DNA of 64,000 nt from Kytococcus sedentarius DSM 20547. GTDB lineage: Bacteria; Actinomycetota; Actinomycetes; Actinomycetales; Dermatophilaceae. The notes under the pieces are model-generated. The model saw only the letters and a list, made by a program, of their open reading frames with translations. It was not told the DNA's origin and searched no databases. A program made the translations under genes and the position numbers. This document shows positions 52,877 through 61,400 of this stretch, one piece after another; the first letter of the stretch is position 1, and the number at the start of each line of letters is the position of its first letter. The DNA lies in contig NC_013169.1 in assembly GCF_000023925.1 (NCBI RefSeq), positions 124,001-188,000 on the forward strand. The letters run 5' to 3'.

Positions 52877-53353
52877 TCAGTCTGCGGATGTGCCGTTCAT
52901 GAGGGCCAGAACCGCCGGCATCGCGCGCGGGCCCGGTCCCTCTGCGCGGCGTTCGTCCTCCGGGTTGCGCAGCGGGCACGTGTCCAGCGAGAGGCAGCCA
53001 CACGCGATGCACCCGTCCAGACGGTCGCGCAGCTCACCGAGGGCGGCGATCCGCTCCTCGAGCGTCTCGCGCCACATCGCCGAGAGGTCCTGCCACTCCT
53101 CGCGAGTCAGGGCCCGGTCCGTGGGCACCGAGGCGAACCCGGCGCGGATCTCCGACAGCGACAGGCCGATGGCCTGTGCGCTCCGGATGACCGCCAGGCG
53201 ACGCAGCACGTGTCGCTGGTAGATCCGACGGTTCGTGGCGGTCCGCTCGGCCTTGATGAGCCCGCGTGCCTCGTAGAAGCGCAGCGCCGACGCGCTCACA
53301 CCTGAACGCCGGACCACCTCAGACATCGTCAGCTCGTCATGGGGAGTGATCAC
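52877..53353 (-). CDS. soxR: SoxR-like redox-sensing MerR regulator (second copy)
   Basis: A 158-residue SoxR. The HTH is LTMSEVVRRSGVSASALRFY, then the [2Fe-2S] loop CIACGCLSLDTC and a short tail. GTG 53353. It is 53% or so of the length pattern of the copy at 8407-8904 in the tail but shares its Cys spacing. It faces a MerR-type promoter and a truncated MFS gene, so its target may be partly lost. Confidence 0.88.
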   Translation of the reverse strand: MITPHDELTMSEVVRRSGVSASALRFYEARGLIKAERTATNRRIYQRHVLRRLAVIRSAQAIGLSLSEIRAGFASVPTDRALTREEWQDLSAMWRETLEERIAALGELRDRLDGCIACGCLSLDTCPLRNPEDERRAEGPGPRAMPAVLALMNGTSAD

Positions 53354-53378
53354 CGCCCGATCCTCACTGGTTCCTGAG

Positions 53379-53409
53379 TTGAGTTCAACCTAGGTTGAAC
53401 ACTGAGCCT
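53379..53409 (+). promoter_or_regulatory. MerR/SoxR-type promoter with 19-bp spacer
   Basis: TTGAGT (53379-53384) and GAGCCT (53404-53409) are 19 bases apart, with the perfect palindrome GTTCAACCTAGGTTGAAC (53383-53400) between. The start ATG 53416 would be leaderless. The geometry matches 8931-8961. Confidence 0.7.
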
Positions 53410-53415
53410 CCGGGC

Positions 53416-53627
53416 ATGCGCACCCGCACCCGCCCCAACCGGGAAGAAGCACTCCTGCTGACCGCCACGGCCTTCTCCGGGCTGGGGGACGCCATCGCCG
53501 GCCTCGCGTTCACCGTGCTCGCCTACCAGCTCACGCAGTCAGCGGCCTGGACGGCAGGAATCGCAGCCGTCCAGGTCGCACCGCGGCTCCTCTTCGGCAT
53601 GGTGGGCGGAGCCCTGAGCGGGTGGCG
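53416..53627 (+). pseudogene. Truncated MFS transporter
   Basis: From ATG 53416 the frame reads LTATAFSGLGDAIAGLAFTV, LAYQLTQSAAWTAGIAAVQV and APRLLFGMVGGALSGW, the first two helices of an MFS protein. It breaks at about 53627, where the sequence switches to another gene fragment. Only about 70 of the usual 400 residues remain. Confidence 0.75.
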
Positions 53628-53768
53628 GAGTGCCCGGTGCAGATCGAGACCACCCTCGAGGCCGTGCACCCGGTCGTCGAGGGGGCGGCCTCGTTCCACG
53701 TCCGGGTGCACCGGGTGCACGTCGCCGGGGATCTCGTCACCCCGCAGGGTCGGGGTCAAGTCCCGGGA
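53628..53768 (+). pseudogene. Flavin-reductase-like gene, fragment left of IS256
   Basis: A different frame from the MFS fragment: ECPVQIETTLEAVHPVVEGA, then ASFHVRVHRVHVAGDLVTPQ. This resembles the beta-barrel middle of flavin-reductase-like (FMN-binding split-barrel) proteins. It runs into the insertion sequence; the right part is at 55161-55296. Assignment from motif memory. Confidence 0.45.
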
Positions 53769-55160
53769 AGTGGTGTAGCGATCCTTCGTTGATTGGTCAG
53801 GCGGTCAGGGCGGGCAGGGAACTGGTGGTGACCTCCTCGGTGTTGGTGTTGGTGTCGGGGACGAGGTTGAGGCGGCACCGGGCGAGGACGTCGAGGCCGA
53901 GATACCGTCGTCCTTCGGCCCACTCGTCGGTCTGCTCGGCCAGGACCGCGCCGACGAGACGGACGATCGCCTCGCGGGTGGGGAAGATGCCCACGGAGTC
54001 GGTGCGGCGGCGGATCTCCTTGTTCAAACGCTCGGTGGGATTGTTCGACCAGATCTGCACCCACACGTCCTTGGGGAACGCGGTGAACGCGAGGAGGTCC
54101 GCGCGGGCGGCGTCGAGGTGCTCGGCCACGGCCGGGAGCTTCTCACTGACGTAGTCCAGCAGCCGGTCGAACTGCGCGTTCACCGCTGCTGCATCGGGCT
54201 GGTCATAGACGCTGTGCAGCATCGCCTTGACCGCCGGCCACATGCTCTTGGGCGTCACGGCCATGAGGTTCGCTGCGTAGTGGGTGCGGCACCGCTGCCA
54301 GGCCGCGCCGGGCAGGTGCGCAGCGATCGCTTCGACCAGGCCCGCATGCGCGTCACTGGTGACCAGGCGGACCCCGGCGAGGCCGCGGGCGACGAGGTCG
54401 GCGAAGAAGCTGTTCCACGCTGCTCCCGTCTCGCTGGTCGCGACCCGCATGCCGAGCACCTCGCGGTGCCCGTCACCGTTCACGCCGATGGCCAGCAGGA
54501 CGACGGCGTTGATGACCCGGCCGCCCTCGCGGACCTTCATCGTCAGGGCATCTGCGGAGACGAACGTGAAGGGGCCGGCCTCGTCCAGGGGGCGGTGGCG
54601 GAACTGTTCGACGTGCTCGTCCAGCGACTCCGCCATCCTGCTGACCTGCGACTTCGACAGGCTGTTGATGCCGAGGGTCTTCACGAGCTTATCCATCCGG
54701 CGGGTGGAGACACCGGCGAGGTAGCAGTCGGCGACGACCGTGACCAGGGCGGACTCGGCGCGCTTGCGGCGCTCGAGCAGCCACTCGGGGAAGTAGGTGC
54801 CGGAGCGGAGCTTGGGGACGGCGACGTCGATCGTGCCGACGCGGGTGTCGAGGTCGCGGTGGCGGTAGCCGTTGCGCTGCGCAGAACGGCCAGCGCTGGG
54901 CCGGCCGTACTCCGCGCCGGCAACAGCGTCCGCGTCCGCGGAGAGCAAGGCATTGATCACGTCCTGCAGCAGGCTGCGCATCAGATCCGGGGACGCCTCG
55001 GCCAAGGCTTCACCAAGCAGGCCGGAAGGGTCGACAATGTGAGGAGCGGTCATCGTGATGACTCCGTTCGAGAGTGCTGTGAGAGGTTCACTCGAAGGAT
55101 CACACGGTGGCCGCGCCCACGTCCGCGACGATCACGACGGGGCCACCGCGCTACACCACT
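53769..55160. mobile_element. IS256-family insertion sequence
   Basis: A 1392-base element bounded by inverted ends AGTGGTGTAGCG (53769-53780) and its complement (55149-55160) and carrying one transposase gene. No 8-9 base target duplication is visible at the flanks, so the element may have been rearranged after insertion. Confidence 0.85.
53797..55053 (-). CDS. IS256-family transposase
   Basis: A 418-residue DDE transposase of full length. YGRPSAGRSAQRNGYRHRDL and TYFPEWLLERRKRAESALVT open the protein; the catalytic Asp lies in FVSADALTMKV, the second in RLVTSDAHAGLVEAIAAHLP and the Glu in SNNPTERLNKEIRRRTDSVG. The Cys-x2-His near GAAWQRCRTHYAANLMAV is typical. No frame defect, so it could be active. 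Confidence 0.96.
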   Translation of the reverse strand: MTAPHIVDPSGLLGEALAEASPDLMRSLLQDVINALLSADADAVAGAEYGRPSAGRSAQRNGYRHRDLDTRVGTIDVAVPKLRSGTYFPEWLLERRKRAESALVTVVADCYLAGVSTRRMDKLVKTLGINSLSKSQVSRMAESLDEHVEQFRHRPLDEAGPFTFVSADALTMKVREGGRVINAVVLLAIGVNGDGHREVLGMRVATSETGAAWNSFFADLVARGLAGVRLVTSDAHAGLVEAIAAHLPGAAWQRCRTHYAANLMAVTPKSMWPAVKAMLHSVYDQPDAAAVNAQFDRLLDYVSEKLPAVAEHLDAARADLLAFTAFPKDVWVQIWSNNPTERLNKEIRRRTDSVGIFPTREAIVRLVGAVLAEQTDEWAEGRRYLGLDVLARCRLNLVPDTNTNTEEVTTSSLPALTA

Positions 55161-55296
55161 ATGCGGGACTCAACTGGGTCGGGTCGACACGACCCGCTGG
55201 GTGCCGCTCTTCTACACCTTCCGCCACTACTTCGGGCAGGGCCAGGAGGTGGGGCGGAACTTCCGGGCGGAGATCGATGGAGCCACCGCTGCGTGA
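55161..55296 (+). pseudogene. Flavin-reductase-like gene, fragment right of IS256
   Basis: TQLGRVDTTRWVPLFYTFRH, then YFGQGQEVGRNFRAEIDGA and stop, reads like the C-terminus of a flavin-reductase-like protein (Trp-x-Pro-Leu-x-Tyr and Phe-Arg-His-Tyr-Phe-Gly). It probably continues the fragment at 53628-53768. The first codons after the IS are not coding. Confidence 0.45.
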
Positions 55297-55330
55297 CACA
55301 TACCTTCCGCATCCGGAAGACATGTGTCAC
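55293..55330. terminator. Terminator-like hairpin
   Basis: GTGACACATACCTTCCG and CGGAAGACATGTGTCAC pair over 15 of 17 bases around a short loop at the stop of the flavin-reductase fragment. No U-run. Confidence 0.55.
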
Positions 55331-55393
55331 GGAGTCAAGCTGATGGTGCGGCGGCGGAGCGGGTCTGGTCCGAGGCGGCCGAAGGGCGCTCGC

Positions 55394-56794
55394 TCACACT
55401 CCCCGCACTGCCCACCGGGCTCGGGGGTCCTTGGCGGACTCGCCCTCCCAGCTCACGAGGCCCTCCTCACGGAGACGGTGCAGGTGCCGCAGCACGGTGG
55501 GGCGGCTCCGGCCCGTCAGCTCGGCAACCTGGCCCGTCCCCAGCGGCCGACCCGCGAGCCGCATCGCGTCCAACGTGGCCAAGGCACCCTTCCCGACAGC
55601 AGACCGGACCGCTTCCGGGACGGAATCCGCCGAGGAGAGCACCAGGCGAACCGCCGACGGGGACTGGGTGTAGAGCGGATCCGTGAGGCCACGGCGCCGC
55701 ATCTCGACGAACATGCGGCGGATGCCCTCGCCCAGCTCCTGGGTGATCCCCAGATCGGCGCACACCCGGGCGATCCGGGGATTCCTCGCGTGCCGGCCGA
55801 TGGACTGCGGATCGCTCGGGTCGGCGAGGCCGGGGAATCGTCCGGGGCTCGTGATCTCCATACGCGACGGGAAGATCTCCACCCGGACGTGGTCACCCGC
55901 GAGACTGTAGGACCGGTGCACGACCGCGTTGACCAGACCCTCGAGCCACACGTCTCGCGGGATGAGGGGCAGCGCCTCGAAACGTCCGCTCTCGGTGAGC
56001 GCGCGGCGAGCCGGCATCATCTGCGCGATGGTCCTCGTGGCCTGCTCGATCTGCTGGGGGAGGGGCCCCTCGCAGCGGATGTCGCCGTCAGCGGCCAGGG
56101 ACTGCCCTGCACCGGTTCCCCGTTCGTCCTCCAGGTAGCGGAGCACTCGGACGTGCGCGTTGGGGTAGCGCTCCTGAGGGTGCTCCGAGAGGAGGAGGTA
56201 TCCCGCCACGGTGACCTCCCCGCGAGGGGTCAGCAGGTTCCGCGCGCGCAGCAGCCCCTCGGGTGTGGAGGCGCCGAGAGTGGTTCGGTAGCTCTCGACC
56301 TGAGCGGGGTCCAGGTCCTCGAGGCCCGCTCCGCTGGGTGTGCCGTCGAAGGGTTCAGGGCCCCGGTCGTGCTCGAGCTCCTGCCGCTGGGTGAAGCGCA
56401 GGCGCACCGACTCGTCTCCGACGCGGAGGAAGCAGTCGCCCTTCGCCGTCTCGTGGACGCGCTGGGACGGGGCCACCCGGTAGACCAGGATCCTGGCACC
56501 CTGGGGATCCTGGAACTCCTCGACCTCGGCCCGTACGACCGGGACCGTGAAGTCCTGGGCCGCCTGGCGCAGGGGGTTGGCGCGGTCGTCCGCCACACCG
56601 TCCACCTGGCCCGCGTGCAGACCGACAGCCACGGTCCCGCCCTCGGCGTTGGCCAGAGCCACCAGAGTCTCGGCGAGATCACGGGGTGCGATGCGACCGG
56701 ACTTCCGCTCGAACCACTGGTCCTCGCCTCGCGAGAGGAGAGCCGCGATCCGCTCGGCGCTCAAGGGTGACGAGGGAGGGGGTGGAACACTCAC
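55394..56794 (-). CDS. AlbA_2 (Schlafen-like) ATP-binding regulator
   Basis: A 466-residue protein. The AlbA_2 domain (QWFERKSGRIAPRDLAETLV, then ALANAEGGTVAVGLHAGQVD) is followed by a central part and a HATPase_c_4 domain (DVWLEGLVNAVVHRSYSLAG, then MEITSPGRFPGLADPSDPQS and RNPRIARVCADLGITQELGE). The C-terminus is a winged helix (GTGQVAELTGRSRPTVLRHL, REEGLVSWEGESAKDPRARW). Such proteins are nucleic-acid-dependent regulators, some linked to phage defence. A palindrome lies directly upstream. Confidence 0.85.
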   Translation of the reverse strand: MSVPPPPSSPLSAERIAALLSRGEDQWFERKSGRIAPRDLAETLVALANAEGGTVAVGLHAGQVDGVADDRANPLRQAAQDFTVPVVRAEVEEFQDPQGARILVYRVAPSQRVHETAKGDCFLRVGDESVRLRFTQRQELEHDRGPEPFDGTPSGAGLEDLDPAQVESYRTTLGASTPEGLLRARNLLTPRGEVTVAGYLLLSEHPQERYPNAHVRVLRYLEDERGTGAGQSLAADGDIRCEGPLPQQIEQATRTIAQMMPARRALTESGRFEALPLIPRDVWLEGLVNAVVHRSYSLAGDHVRVEIFPSRMEITSPGRFPGLADPSDPQSIGRHARNPRIARVCADLGITQELGEGIRRMFVEMRRRGLTDPLYTQSPSAVRLVLSSADSVPEAVRSAVGKGALATLDAMRLAGRPLGTGQVAELTGRSRPTVLRHLHRLREEGLVSWEGESAKDPRARWAVRGV

Positions 56795-56798
56795 GAAA

Positions 56799-56821
56799 CT
56801 ACTCTAACGTTTTGAGAGTAG
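56799..56821. promoter_or_regulatory. Putative operator of the AlbA_2 gene
   Basis: CTACTCT and AGAGTAG form perfect seven-base arms around AACGTTTTG five bases before the start at 56794. The AT-rich dyad fits autoregulation by the encoded winged-helix protein. Confidence 0.65.
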
Positions 56822-56904
56822 ATGTGTGAGTGCTCCACACGCCCCGCCTCAGCGGAGGATGCCGAGCCACCTCAGCAGACCCCGCACCAGCCGAGCCATG
56901 GCGC

Positions 56905-58344
56905 TCATCGGCCGGCCTCGCTCGGGGTGACCAGGTGGTTCACCAGCTGGCTCGCCAGGCCGGTGTAGGTGGCCGGGGTGAGCGCCACCAGCCGCGCCTC
57001 GTCCTCGGCCGGCAGGCCGAGCCCGCGGATGAACTCGCGCATCGCGTCGCCGTCCACGCGGCGGCCGCGGGTGAGCTCCTTGAGGCGCTCGTAGGGCTGC
57101 TCCATGCCGGGCACTCCCTGGGCGGCCAGCGCCCGCATGGTCGACTGCACGGGCTCGCCGAGCACCTCCCAGTTCGCCTCCAGGTCGGCGGCCATCTGCT
57201 CGGGCGCGGCGTCCAGCCCGTCCAGGCCCTTGCGCACGTTGTCCAGCGCCAGCAGCGAGTGACCCAGCGCCACACCGATGTTCCGCTGCATGGAGGAGTC
57301 GGTGAGGTCACGCTGCAGGCGGCTGGTCACGAGCGTGGTGCCCAGCACGTCGAGCAGCGCGTTGCTCACCTCGAGGTTCGCCTCGGCGTTCTCGAAGCGG
57401 ATGGGGTTCACCTTGTGCGGCATGGTCGAGGACCCGACCGTGCCCTGCCCGCGCACCTGGGCGAAGTACGCCATCGAGATGTACGTCCACACGTCGGTGC
57501 AGAGGTTGTGCAGCACGCGGTTGAAGCGCGCGATGTCCGCGTACACCTCGGCCTGCCAGTCGTGGCTCTCGATCTGCGTGGTCAGCGGGTTCCACGTCAG
57601 CCCCAGGTGCTCGACGAAGGTCCGCGACAGCTCCGGCCAGTCCGCGCCCGGCACCGCCACCACGTGAGCCCCGTAGGTGCCGGTCGCGCCGTTGATCTTG
57701 CCCAGATACTCCGCACCCTCGATGCGGCGGACCTGCCGCCCGAGCCGGTGGGCCAGCACCGCGAGCTCCTTGCCCATCGTGCTCGGGGTGGCGGTCTGCC
57801 CGTGGGTCCGCGAGAGCAGCGGCACGTCGCGCAGCTCGCGCGCCATCGCGGCCACCTGGTCGACCACGCCCGATGCGGCCGGCAGCCACACCTGCTGCAC
57901 GGACCCCTGGATCATCAGCGCGTAGGCCAGGTTGTTGACGTCCTCGCTGGTGCACGCGAAGTGCACGAGCTCGGTGGTCCTGGCCACCTGCTCCTCACCA
58001 CGGCCGGCGAGCACCTGCGCCAGGTGCTTCTTCAGGTGGTACTCCACGGCCTTGACGTCGTGGACCGTCTCCTTCTCGATCTCCGCCAGCGCCGTGATGT
58101 CGTCGCCGTCGAAGTCCTCCACGATGCGGCGCAGCCCCGCCCGCTCGGTGTCGTCGAGCGGCTCGATGCCGGCGAAGATCCGCGCGTCGGTCAGGTGCAG
58201 CAGCCACTCGACCTCCACGTGCAGCCGCATCCGGTTGAGCGCGGCCTCACTCAGGTGGTTGATGAGGGGAGCGGTCTGGCGGCGGTACCGCCCGTCCAGC
58301 GGGCCGAGCGCGAGGGCAGGCTGCAGCGTGGAGAGGTCGACCAT
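56905..58344 (-). CDS. purB: Adenylosuccinate lyase
   Basis: A 479-residue fumarase/argininosuccinase-superfamily enzyme acting twice in purine synthesis. LGPLDGRYRRQTAPLINHLS, EIEKETVHDVKAVEYHLKKH, LSRTHGQTATPSTMGKELAV with the general acid His, and the signature loop GSSTMPHKVNPIRFENAEAN are all present. ATG 58344 begins MVDLSTLQPALALGPLDGRY. It starts two bases after the upstream acidic protein's stop. Confidence 0.96.
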   Translation of the reverse strand: MVDLSTLQPALALGPLDGRYRRQTAPLINHLSEAALNRMRLHVEVEWLLHLTDARIFAGIEPLDDTERAGLRRIVEDFDGDDITALAEIEKETVHDVKAVEYHLKKHLAQVLAGRGEEQVARTTELVHFACTSEDVNNLAYALMIQGSVQQVWLPAASGVVDQVAAMARELRDVPLLSRTHGQTATPSTMGKELAVLAHRLGRQVRRIEGAEYLGKINGATGTYGAHVVAVPGADWPELSRTFVEHLGLTWNPLTTQIESHDWQAEVYADIARFNRVLHNLCTDVWTYISMAYFAQVRGQGTVGSSTMPHKVNPIRFENAEANLEVSNALLDVLGTTLVTSRLQRDLTDSSMQRNIGVALGHSLLALDNVRKGLDGLDAAPEQMAADLEANWEVLGEPVQSTMRALAAQGVPGMEQPYERLKELTRGRRVDGDAMREFIRGLGLPAEDEARLVALTPATYTGLASQLVNHLVTPSEAGR

Positions 58345-58346
58345 GC

Positions 58347-59729
58347 TCACCGGCCCTGCTGCCATGTGGAGTAGGGGTCCAGGTTGTCGGTGTTCATGTC
58401 GGCCGGGATCTCGCCGCGCCCCAGCCACTCCTGCGTGGAGGTGGCGGTGACGCCGGGGGCCTGCTGGTCGCCGGACTCGTCCTCGTCCGGGGCGGGCCCC
58501 CCCGGCTCGTCGTGGTCCGACTCGTCGTCCGACCACGGGGCAGGTGCGACGTCCGGCACCTCGTCATCGGCGGGGAAGTCGGCCTCGGGGGGCTCGACGG
58601 TGCCGGGCTCCACGACGGTGCCCGCACCGGTGGCCGGCTGCACGTCGTCCCAGGTGTCGGAGGTGTCCTCGTCGCCGTCGGCCTCGTCGCCGTCGACCTC
58701 GTCGACCGCGAAGGGCCGGCCTCCGGAGCTGTCCGCGGGCAGCCGGTCGCTGCCGTCGGACCCGGGGCCCGTGAAGTCGGACAGGTGCTCGTGGTCCTGC
58801 ACCTCGGTGGTCTCGTCCTCGTCCGCCGCAGCGTCGAGCTCGGCGTCGTGGCCCAGAACACCCTGGTCATCGGCCGGGTCGGCCTCGTCCTCGTGCGAGG
58901 AGGCGCCCTGCTCCTCGTAGCCGGGGAACGCGACGTCGTCGGGGTCCTCGGCCTCGATGCTGTGCAGTTCACCGGGGTCAGAGCTCGTGCCGGCCTCGAT
59001 GTCGCTCGGGTCGTCCTGCTCGGCGCCCGTCTCGGCACCCTTCTCGGCGTCCTGGGCGGTGGTGTCGAGCACGTCCTGCTCGCGCAGCCCGGTGGAGCCG
59101 CTGAGGTCGCCCTCGTCCACGGTGCCGGCCTCGACCTCGGCGTCGCTGTCGGTCACCGAGCCCAGCGGACCGGAGGTGTCGCCCTCGGGGGCGGTGGTCG
59201 CGTCCGTGCCCACCAGCGCGTCGTCCCCGGCGTCGGCGGCCTCGTCCTCGCCCAGGGCGTGCGCGCCGGCCGTGGCGGCGGCGGCACCCGCGGTCGTGCC
59301 CGCCGCAGTGGCCGTGGTCGGGCCGTCGCTCTCCTGGTCGAACAGGTCGGTCGCCGGGTGCTCGGTGGCCTCGCGCTCGGTGGTGGTCTTCTCGCGGCTG
59401 GCGGCGCTCTTGCGGCGCGCGTCCTTGCCGGGCCGGTTCGCCCGGTCACGGTCGCGTCGGCGGTCCCGGTCGGCGGCCACGGCGCGGTCGTCGTCGGCGC
59501 GGTCGCCCTCGTCGGCGACCTCCGCGGCATCCTGGCCGCCGGCGTCGTAGCGAGAACCCTCCTCGTCGGGGAGGTACCCGTCGCCCTCATCGATCTCGGG
59601 GTGGTCCTGGCCACGGCCGGACAGGCGGTCCTGGACCGCTCCGCCCCGCGTCATGAACCAGACGATGCCCACCACCAGTCCCAGTAGCACGAGGGCCACG
59701 ACCCACTCCAGTGCTCCCCATTCGCCCAT
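58347..59729 (-). CDS. Membrane-anchored, acidic disordered protein
   Basis: A 460-residue protein: N-terminal membrane helix (WVVALVLLGLVVGIVWFMTR), a Lys/Arg-rich stretch (RDRDRANRPGKDARRKSAAS) and then about 330 residues rich in Asp, Glu, Ala, Ser and Thr with no repeat unit. No signal peptidase site or domain is visible. It would stay anchored with its acidic tail probably in the cytoplasm. It lies two bases before purB. Function unknown. Confidence 0.75.
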   Translation of the reverse strand: MGEWGALEWVVALVLLGLVVGIVWFMTRGGAVQDRLSGRGQDHPEIDEGDGYLPDEEGSRYDAGGQDAAEVADEGDRADDDRAVAADRDRRRDRDRANRPGKDARRKSAASREKTTTEREATEHPATDLFDQESDGPTTATAAGTTAGAAAATAGAHALGEDEAADAGDDALVGTDATTAPEGDTSGPLGSVTDSDAEVEAGTVDEGDLSGSTGLREQDVLDTTAQDAEKGAETGAEQDDPSDIEAGTSSDPGELHSIEAEDPDDVAFPGYEEQGASSHEDEADPADDQGVLGHDAELDAAADEDETTEVQDHEHLSDFTGPGSDGSDRLPADSSGGRPFAVDEVDGDEADGDEDTSDTWDDVQPATGAGTVVEPGTVEPPEADFPADDEVPDVAPAPWSDDESDHDEPGGPAPDEDESGDQQAPGVTATSTQEWLGRGEIPADMNTDNLDPYSTWQQGR

Positions 59730-59875
59730 GCGGGTTCCTCCAACGTCTGTCGAGTCGGTCGTTCGGTCCAGTGGCCGCGGACGCCGCCGGGCGGGGTGCC
59801 CTGTGAGCGGGCGACCGCGATCAGTGGCCCCAGCCTAGACGCCGCCCCCGACACCCGCGGGGTTAGCCTTCCCGC

Positions 59876-60325
59876 ATGACCCCTCGGCCCCACGCGCTGC
59901 ACGACGCGCTGCTCTCCCGCGTGGTCGGCTCGGCGGCCTTCGCCCGGTCCCGGTCCCGCAGCGCCCTGGTCTTTGGGGACCCCGCGGCGATGGAGCGGTT
60001 GTGCGCCCTCGCCCACGACCACCTGGCGGCCCTGCCCGGTGACCAGCCGCCGGGGGTCCCCGCGGACCGGCTGGCCGATGCGGTGCAGCAGAGCACCGCG
60101 TGGGTGCGGCACCACGCCCGGGAGGTGGCCCGGGGAGGGCTCACCCCCGAGCAGCAGGGAACGCTGCACCTGACCCGGATCCGCCTGCTGCTCGCCGCCC
60201 TGGACTTCTTCGTGTGCGACGACGATGTCGTGCCCGACCACCACCGCCACGGGTTGCTCGATGACGTGATCGCCCTGGAGTGGGCCCTGGCCGGCATGAC
60301 CCGGGGCGCCGCCCGCGCCGGTTGA
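59876..60325 (+). CDS. Hypothetical protein (weak DUF1232-like tail)
   Basis: A 149-residue helical protein: LHDALLSRVVGSAAFARSRS, ADRLADAVQQSTAWVRHHAR and FFVCDDDVVPDHHRHGLLDD with VIALEWAL. The last part resembles the Asp-x-x-Pro-Asp...Leu-x-Asp-Asp pattern of DUF1232, but the helical hydrophobic core of that family is not convincing. It is read divergently from the acidic protein gene. Function unknown. Confidence 0.65.
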   Translation: MTPRPHALHDALLSRVVGSAAFARSRSRSALVFGDPAAMERLCALAHDHLAALPGDQPPGVPADRLADAVQQSTAWVRHHAREVARGGLTPEQQGTLHLTRIRLLLAALDFFVCDDDVVPDHHRHGLLDDVIALEWALAGMTRGAARAG

Positions 60326-60360
60326 GCCTCCCCGTGCCGGTTGAGCCGCCCCGCGCCCCC

Positions 60361-61350
60361 TCAGGCGCCCGTGACCGCCGCGGTGACGGCCACCGCGCCC
60401 GGACCCAGGGCAGCGACGACGGCGGCCGTCGTCACCAGGGCTGCCTGTGCCCGATGGGGCCGCCGGGCCTCCTGCAGGGCAGTCACCCGCACCACCGTGG
60501 CCCGCAGGTGCCCGCCCGCCGTGAGCGCGACTCCTGCCGACGGGGAGGGGGCGCGGGTCGCCACGGACCCCGCGCCGCGCCCGCGGTCGTCCCCGTCGCA
60601 TGGGTCGTCGTCCCGCGCCTGACCGGGTCCGCGCCCCCGCCCGAGCGCCCTGCCGGCCCCCAGGTGGGCGAGCGCCCGCCCCATCGTCACCGGCCCCACC
60701 TCCCGGGCCGCCGCGCGGTCGGCGAGGAGCTCCACCATCAGGCCCACCTCGGCCAGGGCGCGGGGGTGCCGCAGCGCGCGTGGGACGGCCGCGTCCATGA
60801 CCGTGAAGAACTCGACCACCAGGTCGTGCCGGTGGCGCAGGTGGGCGCGCTCGTGCAGGTAGACCCCGTGCAGCTCCTCGACGGAGAGGTCCTCCAGCGC
60901 CGCCCGGGACATGACGATGCGGGCGCGCCTCCCCGGCAGGCACCACGCCACGGGGCTGGGGGAGTCGATCACCCGCAGGCGGTCGCCCTCGCGGTGGCGG
61001 GGGTCGAGCAGGTCCACCGCCTCCTGGTGGCGCCGGCGCAGGGTCCGCAGGTCGGTCCCCACCGTGTGCGCGGCGAGGAGCAGGCGGGCGATGAGGGCCA
61101 CCGAGAGCGCCGCGGCGGCGGCCACCAGCCACGGGTGCACCGTGTCGTTGGCCGTGAAGAGTCCGCCGAACTCGTGGGCCGCGACCACCGGCAGCAGGAC
61201 GATGGCGGAGAAGCCCCCCACGGCGCAGCCCTGCCACAGCAGCAGGCCCGCCGCGGGCGTGCGCCGGAGCCCGGGCAGCAGCGGCAGCAGGGCCGGGGTT
61301 CCGAGGGTCAACAGCACGGCGAGCACCGCGAGGACCAGGGTGGGGGACAT
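60361..61350 (-). CDS. M56-family (BlaR1-type) membrane metallopeptidase
   Basis: A 329-residue protein with three helices before the catalytic part and one or two after. GVYLHERAHLRHRHDLVVEF carries the H-E-x-x-H zinc site, and SPSPVAWCLPGRRARIVMSR precedes it. A Gly/Arg/Asp-rich loop follows, then a C-terminal helix. M56 proteases next to BlaI usually cleave or inactivate that repressor. It is 50 bases downstream of the BlaI gene. Confidence 0.85.
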   Translation of the reverse strand: MSPTLVLAVLAVLLTLGTPALLPLLPGLRRTPAAGLLLWQGCAVGGFSAIVLLPVVAAHEFGGLFTANDTVHPWLVAAAAALSVALIARLLLAAHTVGTDLRTLRRRHQEAVDLLDPRHREGDRLRVIDSPSPVAWCLPGRRARIVMSRAALEDLSVEELHGVYLHERAHLRHRHDLVVEFFTVMDAAVPRALRHPRALAEVGLMVELLADRAAAREVGPVTMGRALAHLGAGRALGRGRGPGQARDDDPCDGDDRGRGAGSVATRAPSPSAGVALTAGGHLRATVVRVTALQEARRPHRAQAALVTTAAVVAALGPGAVAVTAAVTGA

Positions 61351-61400
61351 CAGGTCAAGGGTAGGGCCACGCCATCAGGTGCGCGGTGGGTGAGGAAAGA

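Noticed and set aside
53769-55160. Target-site duplication of the IS256 element
   Set aside because: The eight to nine bases on either side (ending CCCGGGA on the left, beginning ATGCGGG on the right) do not match, so no duplication is claimed.
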